A stretch of DNA of 6,504 nucleotides from an uncultured Methanomassiliicoccales archaeon (GTDB lineage Archaea; Thermoplasmatota; Thermoplasmata; SG8-5): assembly GCA_938004075.1 (NCBI GenBank), contig CALKWP010000098.1, positions 1 to 6,504 on the forward strand. The letters are read 5' to 3'. A program made the translations under genes and the position numbers. Under the pieces are notes generated by a model, which was not told the origin of the DNA, made no database searches, and was given only the letters and a program-made list of their open reading frames with translations. This document shows, one piece after another, positions 1 to 6,455 of this stretch. How positions within the stretch are numbered: the first letter of the stretch is position 1; the number at the start of each line of letters is the position of its first letter.

Positions 1-60
1 CCGTGCCTGTGAGGGCATGGGTTGAGGCCTCACCAAAGTTTTCCAGGCCTCCGATATAGA

Positions 61-546
61 TTATAATATTAATTCATAAAATATTATGTCTTCGCCCCAG
101 TAATGTTTCCTGAAGAACCCGCACTCCCTGAATCCCATGCTCTCGTACAACGCCATTGCCTCCGCGAGCTTCGGGCTGGTGTCCAGCCATACCTTGGCAG
201 CTCCTTTCTCTCTGGCATGATCTATAACGGCTTTTGTGAGAGCCCCTCCGACCCCTCTTCCCCGGTATTCCTCAAGGACGACCATGCGGTCAAGCAGGCA
301 CGAGCGATGCTCGATGGTGGCCCTGGCGACGCCGACAATTTTCCCGGAATCGCGCGCAATGAAATAGGTTTTGGAGCCCATGGACGCAGCCACATCTCCG
401 GCCGAGGGCATGCGGTTGTCCATCAGCTCCTTCGGGAAGACGCACCTGTAGAATGACCAGACTGTTTTGTAGAGTTCGGATAACTCGGCGGCATCTGATT
501 TTTTGGCTGCTTCAACTTTCCAGGGATCCATGCAGGTGTATCTCAT
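61..546 (-). CDS. GNAT-family N-acetyltransferase
   Basis: A 161-residue cytoplasmic protein of the GNAT superfamily, which transfers an acetyl group from acetyl-CoA to an amine. The acetyl-CoA pyrophosphate-binding motif A is clear as RGRGVGGA (about residues 95-102) at the start of a long helix, after the strand CLLDRMVVLEEY. Motif B follows as AMALYESMGFRECGF (about 130-144); its tyrosine is at the position that often acts as general acid. No signal peptide or membrane segment is present, and the length is normal for a one-domain GNAT. The ATG at 546 was chosen because it lies 7 bases after the TAG stop of the upstream gene (554-556); a weak GAG-type ribosome binding site overlaps that stop. 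An in-frame ATG at 531 is a real alternative, since a fold start at MDPWKVEAA would also fit. An ATG at 618 would put 65 bases inside the upstream gene and adds residues unlike the family. The substrate cannot be told from sequence. It is probably co-transcribed with the two surface-protein genes, with no obvious functional link. Confidence 0.9.
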   Translation of the reverse strand: MRYTCMDPWKVEAAKKSDAAELSELYKTVWSFYRCVFPKELMDNRMPSAGDVAASMGSKTYFIARDSGKIVGVARATIEHRSCLLDRMVVLEEYRGRGVGGALTKAVIDHAREKGAAKVWLDTSPKLAEAMALYESMGFRECGFFRKHYWGEDIIFYELIL

Positions 547-553
547 TCCATCT

Positions 554-3415
554 CTAAAACTTTCTCTGCGGGGGGCGCTCTTCAGGTTTGGAAGGCTTAT
601 CCCTGCTGGAAATGGCAATCAACACCGCAATCACGGCGAAGGCGACCAGCAGGACGACGCCGATCCACTTCGGTTTTTCGGCCACATCGGCGGTGCCTGT
701 TTCTACCGGTTCCAGTATGATATCATATAAGTCTGTGGTGACCGTGTTCCCATCGGTGTCCTGGGCGATTATCTTGTAGTGGAAGTCAGTGTGGTCATCG
801 GCAACCGGGAAGACGCTGACTGTGTATGTGCCTTCAGAGGTCAGGTTCATGTCCACGACGTAGGATGCGGAGCATGCCTCCTCGGTGCATGAGAAGTAGG
901 AGATCTTGACGCTTTCCACGCCTGACAGATCGCTAACGTCCACCGTGATTGTGATTTCCTCATCAGCCGATGGCAGCGCTGGGGCGCTTTGAGGCAATGC
1001 GACAGTTGGTGGCGTGATGTCGCTCTTGACGACAACCTGCACCCTGGAAGATGCCTGGATGGTGGGATCGGCGATGTCAGTGGCCCGCACCGTGAAATTG
1101 CATGTCTGGCCTGCAGCGGTGCCGTTGCCGGTCAGAGCAACGGTGAAGGTGGTTGAGCCGCCGCCCTGGATGTAGACTGAGTTGGCGGACATGTCCGCAT
1201 CCCAGCTCAGAGGCTTTTCCAATGTGAGGGCGGCTTCCGTTCCCGAGAGTTGCAAGTTCCTGAGGGTGAATGAGTAGCTTACGGTCCCATTTGGCAGAGC
1301 TGATTTCAAGGCCGCATCGGGGGTCATGTAGAAAGCGTCAGGCTCTGTGGGCTCTATCCATATGGAAGTGATCTGCGCCTCGCCATTCCAGGCGACCACC
1401 AGTATTCCGATGTTGTCCATCCTCAGGTCGGAAAGCTGGACGGCCGCCGTACCAGTCCAGGCGACCGGCAGCGTGGCGGAGCCTCCGGCGAGTATCTGCA
1501 CCGTCTCGTTCGTCAGAAGGTCGACGAAAGCGTTGGGTATGGGCTCGCCCTGGAGGTTCTTCCACTGCGACCGCCTTTCCACCAGGAACGCTTCCACCAG
1601 TATGTCTTCAGACTCGTTGCCGGGGTTCGTGAGTGTGATGTTGGAATGGAGCGTGTCCCCAGACTTGGACATGTAACCCGAAATTGCCACCGGAGTGTCC
1701 GAGAGTGTCGCAGCTGCTATCTCGGTGCGGTAATTGGTCATGGCAACCTCCGTGGAAATCGCTCCGAGCAGGTTCCCTGGCCCGCCGGTGAACACAACCA
1801 TTGGATGGCCCAGGACGGATATCGCCAGCTCATCTACGTATGCCTCTTCCCGGTATGATGCGTATTCCCCGGAGACTGCTGGGGCGTCCGTTATGAACGT
1901 GATGAAGTTCGTCTCGCCCATCGCTTCCAGTTCTTCCAGAGCGTGCTCGCTCTTGTAGCAGTTCACGCAGCCCATGTCCACAAATAATTCGGAGAACACA
2001 ACAGGGTCTGATGGGTCGACAGGCGCGATTGGCGCGGCTCCGGTCGAGTGCCTTTCCAGCGCTTCAATGATTGTGGCTTCGAGCTCAAGTCGCTTGGTGG
2101 TGCCCTGGTCGCTCGAGGAGCCGTACTGGGTCATGTAGGCAATCTCTGGCTCGGTGCCATTTATTTCAACGATCACCGTGGTGAACATCGGAACTCCGAA
2201 CCTGGCCGTCGGGGTGCCGGCGAAGTCATAGATGTCGTAGGACGCATCCTCCTCCGCATTTGCATGGTCAAGGTTGATGTGTATGAACTTCACACGGTCG
2301 CCGTACTGCGCCTCCAGGATGCCGATGTGCGGCTCCATCTCGTCGCATCCCGGGCACACGTCAGTGCGGTAATGCAGGAACACAGGCTTCGAAGCCAGCG
2401 GCTCCAGGATGAAATCTGGCTGGTTGTTTCCAGTTGTCAGCCATTCGCCTTCAACGTATGGATCCAGGGCCAGGCAGCCCAGGCATGGCAGGGAATTGAT
2501 ATCGTTGGCGCGTGAATACCCGTCCAGCCACACACCGCCGGCCAGCATGGATGCGCTGAGGAACAGGAGCAGAGTCCATACTGCCATTACTTTCCTGCCG
2601 TTGAACGGGACAACTCCCAGTCTCAGGGATCCGAATTTGCAGCTGTCCACACACCTGCCGCACAGAACGCATTCCTTGTCGGGCTTCACTCCAATATCCT
2701 TGATGTCCATAGGGCATCTCTTCTCGCAGAGATTGCAATTCTTGCATGCCGATTCGTCCCTGCGCACGCCAACTGCGGACACCTTGTTCCATGGCGCCAG
2801 GAATGCGCCGATAGGGCAGAGGTACTTGCACCAGCCCCTTGTGACCAGTAATATCAATATTGTGAAAAGTATTACCGACGTCATCTTCACCATGATGCTG
2901 CTGCCCAGAGTCCAGCTTGCCGGGTAAAAGAGAAGCGTGGGTATGGTTCCGGTGACGCCGCCGACCGGGCAGAGGTTGGTGTAGAACAGGTCCTTCGAAA
3001 GGTAAGCGGTTATCGGCACGGCCAGCAGCATCAGGTATTTCACATTCTTCCATTTCGGGTTGACGTTCGGCTTTAACCTCTTCACGACCTTTTCGCTTAT
3101 CCTGAATTTCCTGGTGATGTCCTGCAGCGTCCCTATCGGGCATGCCCAGCCGCAGAATGCCCTGCCGAATAAGACACCGACTACAGCCAAGAAGCCAATC
3201 ACATACAGAAGCAGGGCAACCCCTACCATGAACGTTATCTGGATGTCCACGGAGCCATGCTCCAGAAGGCCGAGGGGGCAGTTCCCTATGTCCCATGGGT
3301 TGGAATAGCAGAAGAAATAGGGGTAGATTATACCGGTAGTGCCTAGTATTATCCCAGTCAGGGTAACGGCCAGGAATGCCGCCTGCGATATTCTTCTCAA
3401 AGCCTGGATTCTCAC
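554..3415 (-). CDS. Membrane polyferredoxin (NapH/CcoG-type) fused to two extracytoplasmic thioredoxin-like domains and Ig-like domains
   Basis: A 953-residue fusion protein. Residues 1-300 are a polyferredoxin membrane core: helices near 11-33, 62-82, 127-139, 177-192 and 275-295, with CxxxCP motifs at C88/C92 and C196/C200, outer-loop cysteines C46 and C149, and two [4Fe-4S] motifs (C224, C227, C230, C234 and C249, C252, C255, C259). After helix 5 comes CLGC (C311/C314), then a thioredoxin-like domain (about 327-462, C354-P-G-C357, cis-Pro motif GVPMFTT). A second thioredoxin-like domain follows (about 472-567, C483-V-N-C486, possible cis-Pro in GHPMVV). Two NEW3-like beta-sandwiches (about 577-690, 692-797), an Ig/FN3-like domain (about 801-902), a C-terminal helix (916-937) and a basic 16-residue tail complete it. 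The positive-inside rule puts the clusters in the cytoplasm and the thioredoxin and Ig domains outside. The GTG start was chosen because family members start just before RRISQ; GGATGG lies 7 bases upstream, and the previous stop is 13 bases away. An ATG at 3514 would overlap the upstream gene by 86 bases. Inferred role: moving electrons across the membrane to or from surface thiols. The substrate is unknown. Confidence 0.85.
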   Translation of the reverse strand: MRIQALRRISQAAFLAVTLTGIILGTTGIIYPYFFCYSNPWDIGNCPLGLLEHGSVDIQITFMVGVALLLYVIGFLAVVGVLFGRAFCGWACPIGTLQDITRKFRISEKVVKRLKPNVNPKWKNVKYLMLLAVPITAYLSKDLFYTNLCPVGGVTGTIPTLLFYPASWTLGSSIMVKMTSVILFTILILLVTRGWCKYLCPIGAFLAPWNKVSAVGVRRDESACKNCNLCEKRCPMDIKDIGVKPDKECVLCGRCVDSCKFGSLRLGVVPFNGRKVMAVWTLLLFLSASMLAGGVWLDGYSRANDINSLPCLGCLALDPYVEGEWLTTGNNQPDFILEPLASKPVFLHYRTDVCPGCDEMEPHIGILEAQYGDRVKFIHINLDHANAEEDASYDIYDFAGTPTARFGVPMFTTVIVEINGTEPEIAYMTQYGSSSDQGTTKRLELEATIIEALERHSTGAAPIAPVDPSDPVVFSELFVDMGCVNCYKSEHALEELEAMGETNFITFITDAPAVSGEYASYREEAYVDELAISVLGHPMVVFTGGPGNLLGAISTEVAMTNYRTEIAAATLSDTPVAISGYMSKSGDTLHSNITLTNPGNESEDILVEAFLVERRSQWKNLQGEPIPNAFVDLLTNETVQILAGGSATLPVAWTGTAAVQLSDLRMDNIGILVVAWNGEAQITSIWIEPTEPDAFYMTPDAALKSALPNGTVSYSFTLRNLQLSGTEAALTLEKPLSWDADMSANSVYIQGGGSTTFTVALTGNGTAAGQTCNFTVRATDIADPTIQASSRVQVVVKSDITPPTVALPQSAPALPSADEEITITVDVSDLSGVESVKISYFSCTEEACSASYVVDMNLTSEGTYTVSVFPVADDHTDFHYKIIAQDTDGNTVTTDLYDIILEPVETGTADVAEKPKWIGVVLLVAFAVIAVLIAISSRDKPSKPEERPPQRKF

Positions 3416-3422
3416 ATTCAGT

Positions 3423-3430
3423 CCATCCTT
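3423..3430 (-). promoter_or_regulatory. Ribosome binding site that decides the GTG start of the redox fusion gene
   Basis: AAGGATGG on the minus strand overlaps the TAA stop of the upstream gene (3429-3431) and ends 7 bases before the GTG at 3415. Together with the family's usual N-terminus just ahead of RRISQ, it supports a GTG start and translational coupling rather than the upstream ATG at 3514. Confidence 0.5.
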
Positions 3431-6101
3431 ATGGTTTGGCCCCGCTGTCGTCCTGGAACTTGGCGAGATTCTTCTCGTAAAGCTCCTTGGTAATTCTGCC
3501 TTCCTCATAGGCATTCTTCAGCTTTGCGATCCTGGGGTCCTCCGGGGCTTCCGGTTGGGCTTCTTCAGGAATTGCCTCGGCGCTGGGCATTTCCTCTTCG
3601 GGGACTTTCAAGTCATCCGCGGCGGCTGGCTTCTGTTTCATTTTCATGCCGACAAGCATGAGGGCCACTGCCACAGCTATGACAGCGATGACCGCAATCA
3701 TGAGGTAATTGGTGCCCGGGCCATCATCCGCGATGTCTGACAGGTTCATTGCGGGAATGGTTCCGGCGACACTGTCACGTGCGAGCGTGCCGGTGTATCC
3801 AACGGGGTCATATCCTGCCTTGGTGATATTCACGGTCACGGATTGCCCCAGGTATGTGGCGGGGACGGAAATCGTGGCGAGTCCGGCGGTATTCGTCAGG
3901 CCGGTGTAGGTGCCGCTCCTGCTTCGAGTCCCAGCGAATGTCAGCGTGACGGTCGCACCGGTGACTGGCTTGCCATCAGAATCCAGGACAGGGCCAATCA
4001 CAACATCAATATCTTCAGGCTCGGATGTGGCGACTGTGAAGGTCTTCCAGGCATGGTTATTCGACTCGGAGAATTCGGCGATTTTTCCCTCTTTGTCCAC
4101 ATCCACGGTTGCATTGTGGTTGCCAACCTTGGCGGTCCAGGAAACGTTCAGAACTCTTTCCTGGCCAGCCGCGAAGTTCTGCCTCTGGGATGACAGCAGG
4201 ACGCCGTCAATGGAAATGTTCACCTGCGCTCCGGTTGCGGCTGCGGTGCCGATGTTTCTCACAGCGACATTGAAATTGAGGGCAGTTCCATTTACCAGGT
4301 TGCCGATTATCGTGATGTTGGAATTGAAGATAGCCAGATCTGGCGTCGGAGGTATGGCCACTGTGAGAGTTTCCTCGGCCCAGGCAAATCTCTCAAACCC
4401 GGGGTATTGTGCTGTGGCGTTGATGGCGTAAGTGCCTTCTGCGGCCGATGCGGTGAATGGCGCGGAATAATTTCCATAGGCGTCCGTATCCACCAGCCAG
4501 TATTGGCCTGTGCCTTCAATCGAGACGTTGACCTCGGTGCCGGCAGGTGCGACCGCACCGTCAATGGTGACAGTCCCGTTGGCCCACAAGGGGGTTGAGG
4601 GCTCCACATCCGCGGCGCTTAGGTCAAGCGTGATGCCGATCGTGCGAGCCGCGATTGTGAATTCCAGTGATGCGTTGTTATTCGCGTCATTGCTCTCTAT
4701 TATGATGTTTTGTGGATCAGCGTTCACAGTGAGATTGTGATTTCCGGGCGTCGCGGTCCAGTTCACGATGATTGTGAGGTTGGTGCCGTCCGGTATCGTC
4801 CTGAGAGTGGAATTCAGCAGCGCACCGTCCATGGTAATGTTGATGCGCGCATCCACGGCGTCGGCATTGCCTTTGTTGTGCACTGTAATGTTGAATCTCT
4901 GGTTCAGCCCCTCCATCAGGGTGCCGGTGCGGATGATGTCATCTGCGGCCACTTCAAGGTCGGCGACCGGGGTATCAGTAACAGTCAATGTTGCCTCCTT
5001 CCAGGCTTTTACCTTATGGGTCGGGTGCCAGACTGTTGCACTCACCTTGTAAACGCCGGTGTCCGGCACGGTGAACTGCGAATTGTAACCGCCCCCGGCG
5101 ACGGTCGTGGCCGTCCAGGTTGTGGCGGTTCCGTTCACGCTCAGGTTCACTTGCAGCCCGGCTTCCGCAGGAGCGCCATCAAGGGATACGGTGCCGTTGG
5201 CCCAGCGCTCCTCACCAGGCGTGCTGACAGTTTTGTTCAGGGCGAGTGTGAGGGCCAGGGTGTGGGCGTTCACGGTTATCTGCTGTTCGGGCGCTTTGCA
5301 GGGAACGTTCCTGTTGGCGGTTGCGTTGGACACTGTCACGTTGACCGTGTAAGTGCCTGGCGCTGCCGGAGCGGTGACCTGCACAGAGTAGTTTCCCCAG
5401 ATGTTAGTCTTGGTGTTGAAGGTGTTGGAGCCTACTTTCACTGCTACAGGGCACTCATCGGCCGGCAGCAGCTTGCTGAAGTCATTGGGATGTGAGGTGC
5501 TGTTCCAGTAGTTCGCCTTCCCGCTTACTGTGAATGATTCTTCGGTGAACATCGTTGATTTTGAGAGGACGGATGTGGAATTGATCTGGGTTGGGGGGAA
5601 AGCAGGGTAGATATGGATAACATCGTCCGGCACTACATAGTCATCATTGTCCCCGTCAAAGTCCGGGTAATAGCTTGCGACCCAATCAGCATCTTCTGCG
5701 TAAATCTGGAAATAAACATAGGAACCTTCTGATGGAGATGTCTCGTATACTGGCCAGCCAAATATAGCATCTCCCGGCAATTGGAAGGACCAAAGATTGC
5801 CCTCCACATTTGTCATGTCGGCCCAGGAATCTCCCATTGAACAGGTTATATGATTGCAAAAGCCGGTTTTTAAAAGGGCCGCGTTTCCGTTCTCTATCAC
5901 GGCATACACCGTGATTATGTCGCCATTCGTTCCGCTGGCACTGTTGAATTCTCCGCCTATCGGATAGCGTGGAACAGTGTAGACTTCAAGAAACGTGGGA
6001 GCCACATTAGATTCGTCCGCTTCCGGCTGTGCATTTGCGAGCGGGGATAAAATTCCGGCTATCAGCATCATCATAATCATGGTACCTAATACTTTTCGCA
6101 T
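3429..6101 (-). CDS. Secreted, membrane-anchored multi-domain surface protein (CARDB and Ig-like repeats)
   Basis: An 890-residue surface protein. Residues 1-24 are a typical signal peptide (Arg-Lys, hydrophobic core, cleavage likely after LANA). Residues 34-168 form an Ig-like domain with C82/C87 and an acidic DFDGDNDD stretch (147-154) that might bind calcium. Residues 170-278 are another beta-sandwich with C217 and C268. Then a two-domain unit occurs twice: a beta-sandwich with a WANGTV motif (282-374 and 487-581) followed by a CARDB domain (378-483 and 586-691). Residues 697-775 resemble a carboxypeptidase-regulatory-like or bacterial Ig-like domain (KPVTGATVTLTF). One membrane helix (799-817), an acidic Pro/Glu-rich linker and a short helical hairpin resembling SHOCT (about 855-883) end the protein in the cytoplasm. 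I count 27 N-x-S/T sequons, all between 174 and 786, as expected for an N-glycosylated archaeal surface protein. The ATG is preceded by GGAGTTGA at good spacing. CARDB domains usually mediate adhesion or assembly; the partner is unknown. It is first in the cluster with the redox fusion gene. Confidence 0.88.
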   Translation of the reverse strand: MRKVLGTMIMMMLIAGILSPLANAQPEADESNVAPTFLEVYTVPRYPIGGEFNSASGTNGDIITVYAVIENGNAALLKTGFCNHITCSMGDSWADMTNVEGNLWSFQLPGDAIFGWPVYETSPSEGSYVYFQIYAEDADWVASYYPDFDGDNDDYVVPDDVIHIYPAFPPTQINSTSVLSKSTMFTEESFTVSGKANYWNSTSHPNDFSKLLPADECPVAVKVGSNTFNTKTNIWGNYSVQVTAPAAPGTYTVNVTVSNATANRNVPCKAPEQQITVNAHTLALTLALNKTVSTPGEERWANGTVSLDGAPAEAGLQVNLSVNGTATTWTATTVAGGGYNSQFTVPDTGVYKVSATVWHPTHKVKAWKEATLTVTDTPVADLEVAADDIIRTGTLMEGLNQRFNITVHNKGNADAVDARINITMDGALLNSTLRTIPDGTNLTIIVNWTATPGNHNLTVNADPQNIIIESNDANNNASLEFTIAARTIGITLDLSAADVEPSTPLWANGTVTIDGAVAPAGTEVNVSIEGTGQYWLVDTDAYGNYSAPFTASAAEGTYAINATAQYPGFERFAWAEETLTVAIPPTPDLAIFNSNITIIGNLVNGTALNFNVAVRNIGTAAATGAQVNISIDGVLLSSQRQNFAAGQERVLNVSWTAKVGNHNATVDVDKEGKIAEFSESNNHAWKTFTVATSEPEDIDVVIGPVLDSDGKPVTGATVTLTFAGTRSRSGTYTGLTNTAGLATISVPATYLGQSVTVNITKAGYDPVGYTGTLARDSVAGTIPAMNLSDIADDGPGTNYLMIAVIAVIAVAVALMLVGMKMKQKPAAADDLKVPEEEMPSAEAIPEEAQPEAPEDPRIAKLKNAYEEGRITKELYEKNLAKFQDDSGAKP
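4029..4643 (-). repeat. Surface-protein tandem unit 2 (WANGTV beta-sandwich + CARDB)
   Basis: Codons 487-691 are the second copy of the unit. Matching landmarks are WANGTVTIDG, NFNVAVRNIG, NISIDG, VSWTAKVGNHN and the CARDB closing signature EFSESNN. The Trp and GNHN motifs of the CARDB half align without gaps to copy 1. Confidence 0.7.
4653..5270 (-). repeat. Surface-protein tandem unit 1 (WANGTV beta-sandwich + CARDB)
   Basis: Codons 278-483 of the 890-residue protein form the first copy of a two-domain unit. Landmarks shared with copy 2 are WANGTV, the FN-V-N-G core with NITMDG, NWTATPGNHN and the closing ES-NANN-like stretch. The copies have diverged in sequence but keep the same order and almost the same length (about 205 codons each), so this is an old domain duplication rather than a recent DNA repeat. 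Confidence 0.7.
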
Positions 6102-6105
6102 TCGT

Positions 6106-6113
6106 TCAACTCC
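6106..6113 (-). promoter_or_regulatory. Ribosome binding site of the 890-residue surface protein
   Basis: GGAGTTGA on the minus strand differs at one base from the archaeal consensus GGAGGTGA. It lies 4 bases from the ATG (8 bases counted from GGAG), which supports the start at 6101. Confidence 0.65.
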
Positions 6114-6140
6114 AGATGTTTTTTACCTTGTAATCAAACA

Positions 6141-6163
6141 TTGTATTAATAGTTATTAAAATT
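6141..6163 (-). promoter_or_regulatory. Possible archaeal promoter (TATA-like AT-rich element)
   Basis: Between the hairpin and the ATG at 6101 lies an AT-rich stretch. Read on the minus strand it is TTTTAATAACTATTAATAC, which could hold a TATA box for the three-gene cluster, 40-60 bases before the start codon. The location is right, being the only intergenic space upstream of the cluster, but the exact box and transcription start cannot be fixed by eye. Confidence 0.4.
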
Positions 6164-6170
6164 GAAAAGG

Positions 6171-6191
6171 AGGGGAGCCTGCGGCTCCCCT
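6171..6191 (-). terminator. Hairpin terminator after the truncated secreted-protein gene
   Basis: A perfect 9-bp inverted repeat (AGGGGAGCC at 6171-6179, GGCTCCCCT at 6183-6191) with a 3-base loop begins 12 bases past the TAA at 6204. Read on the minus strand it is followed by CCTTTTCAATTTT, a T-rich run as expected for termination in archaea or for an intrinsic terminator. On the plus strand no T-run follows, so it most likely serves the minus-strand gene. Confidence 0.7.
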
Positions 6192-6203
6192 ATTCTATCT
6201 GGC

Positions 6204-6455
6204 TTAGACGTTAACGGTCCAGGTCACATCGGAGGTGACGCGAACCCAGTATGCATTGCCATGCGACATCGTCACGAGCGATTTATCTGTGTAGTCCACG
6301 AAGTACGGCGATGCGGCATTCCATATGCTCACCCTGTCTGCGACACCGGGCAAAGTGATTGATGCGAGCCTGTTCGTTGCAGATGGATAGCCCACAAGGT
6401 TCCAGCCCGCTTTCAGGCTAATTCCAACCCCTGATGTTGGGTATAGGCCAGTAAC
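6204..6455 (-). CDS. C-terminal fragment of a secreted protein (GWNLVGYPS-type C-terminal domain), 5' end missing
   Basis: The last 83 codons and TAA stop of a gene cut by the contig end. The segment has LKAGWNLVGYPS, a middle SIWNAASPYFVDY stretch, then GNAYWVRVTSDVTWTVNV at the terminus. This pattern (aromatic GWN-VGYPS, later NAYW-V, ending in a W-T-V strand) matches, from memory, a beta-rich domain found at the C-terminus of many extracellular archaeal proteins. I cannot name the rest of the protein. An apparent longer frame starting with GTG at 6470 is false: its first five residues (MLFRS) are encoded by adapter sequence, so only 6204-6455 is genomic. No membrane anchor or sorting signal follows the domain. 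It is a separate transcription unit from the downstream cluster, judging by the hairpin just past its stop. Confidence 0.75.
   Translation of the reverse strand, partial: VTGLYPTSGVGISLKAGWNLVGYPSATNRLASITLPGVADRVSIWNAASPYFVDYTDKSLVTMSHGNAYWVRVTSDVTWTVNV

Noticed and set aside
24..51. 7-bp inverted repeat (GAGGCCT / AGGCCTC) downstream of the acetyltransferase
   Set aside because: The arms are short, the loop is 14 bases and no T-run follows on the minus strand, so a terminator cannot be supported. The remaining 60 bases show no gene.
547..618. Upstream start for the acetyltransferase
   Set aside because: It lies inside the preceding coding region and adds 24 residues with no family similarity; starts at 546 or 531 fit better.
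2048..2515. Plus-strand open frames, for example 2048-2515 and 4710-5495
   Set aside because: They are antisense to well-supported coding regions, have no recognisable motifs, and arise from the codon bias of the minus-strand genes.
2451..3296. Long open frame (281 codons) on the minus strand in another frame
   Set aside because: It is an out-of-frame shadow of the polyferredoxin region, with no domain sense and an Arg/Gln/His-rich composition typical of shadow frames.
554..3415. c-type haem binding in the fusion protein
   Set aside because: None of the CxxC pairs is followed by His, so there is no CxxCH motif.
3416..3514. In-frame ATG extension of the redox fusion protein by 33 residues
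   Set aside because: It would overlap the upstream gene by 86 bases. The added residues are charged and unlike the family, and the GTG at 3415 has a better ribosome binding site and the typical N-terminus.
3429..3706. PGF-CTERM or LPXTG-like sorting signal on the surface protein
   Set aside because: No PGF or LPxTG motif precedes the membrane helix, and a roughly 70-residue tail follows it, so a plain transmembrane anchor fits better.
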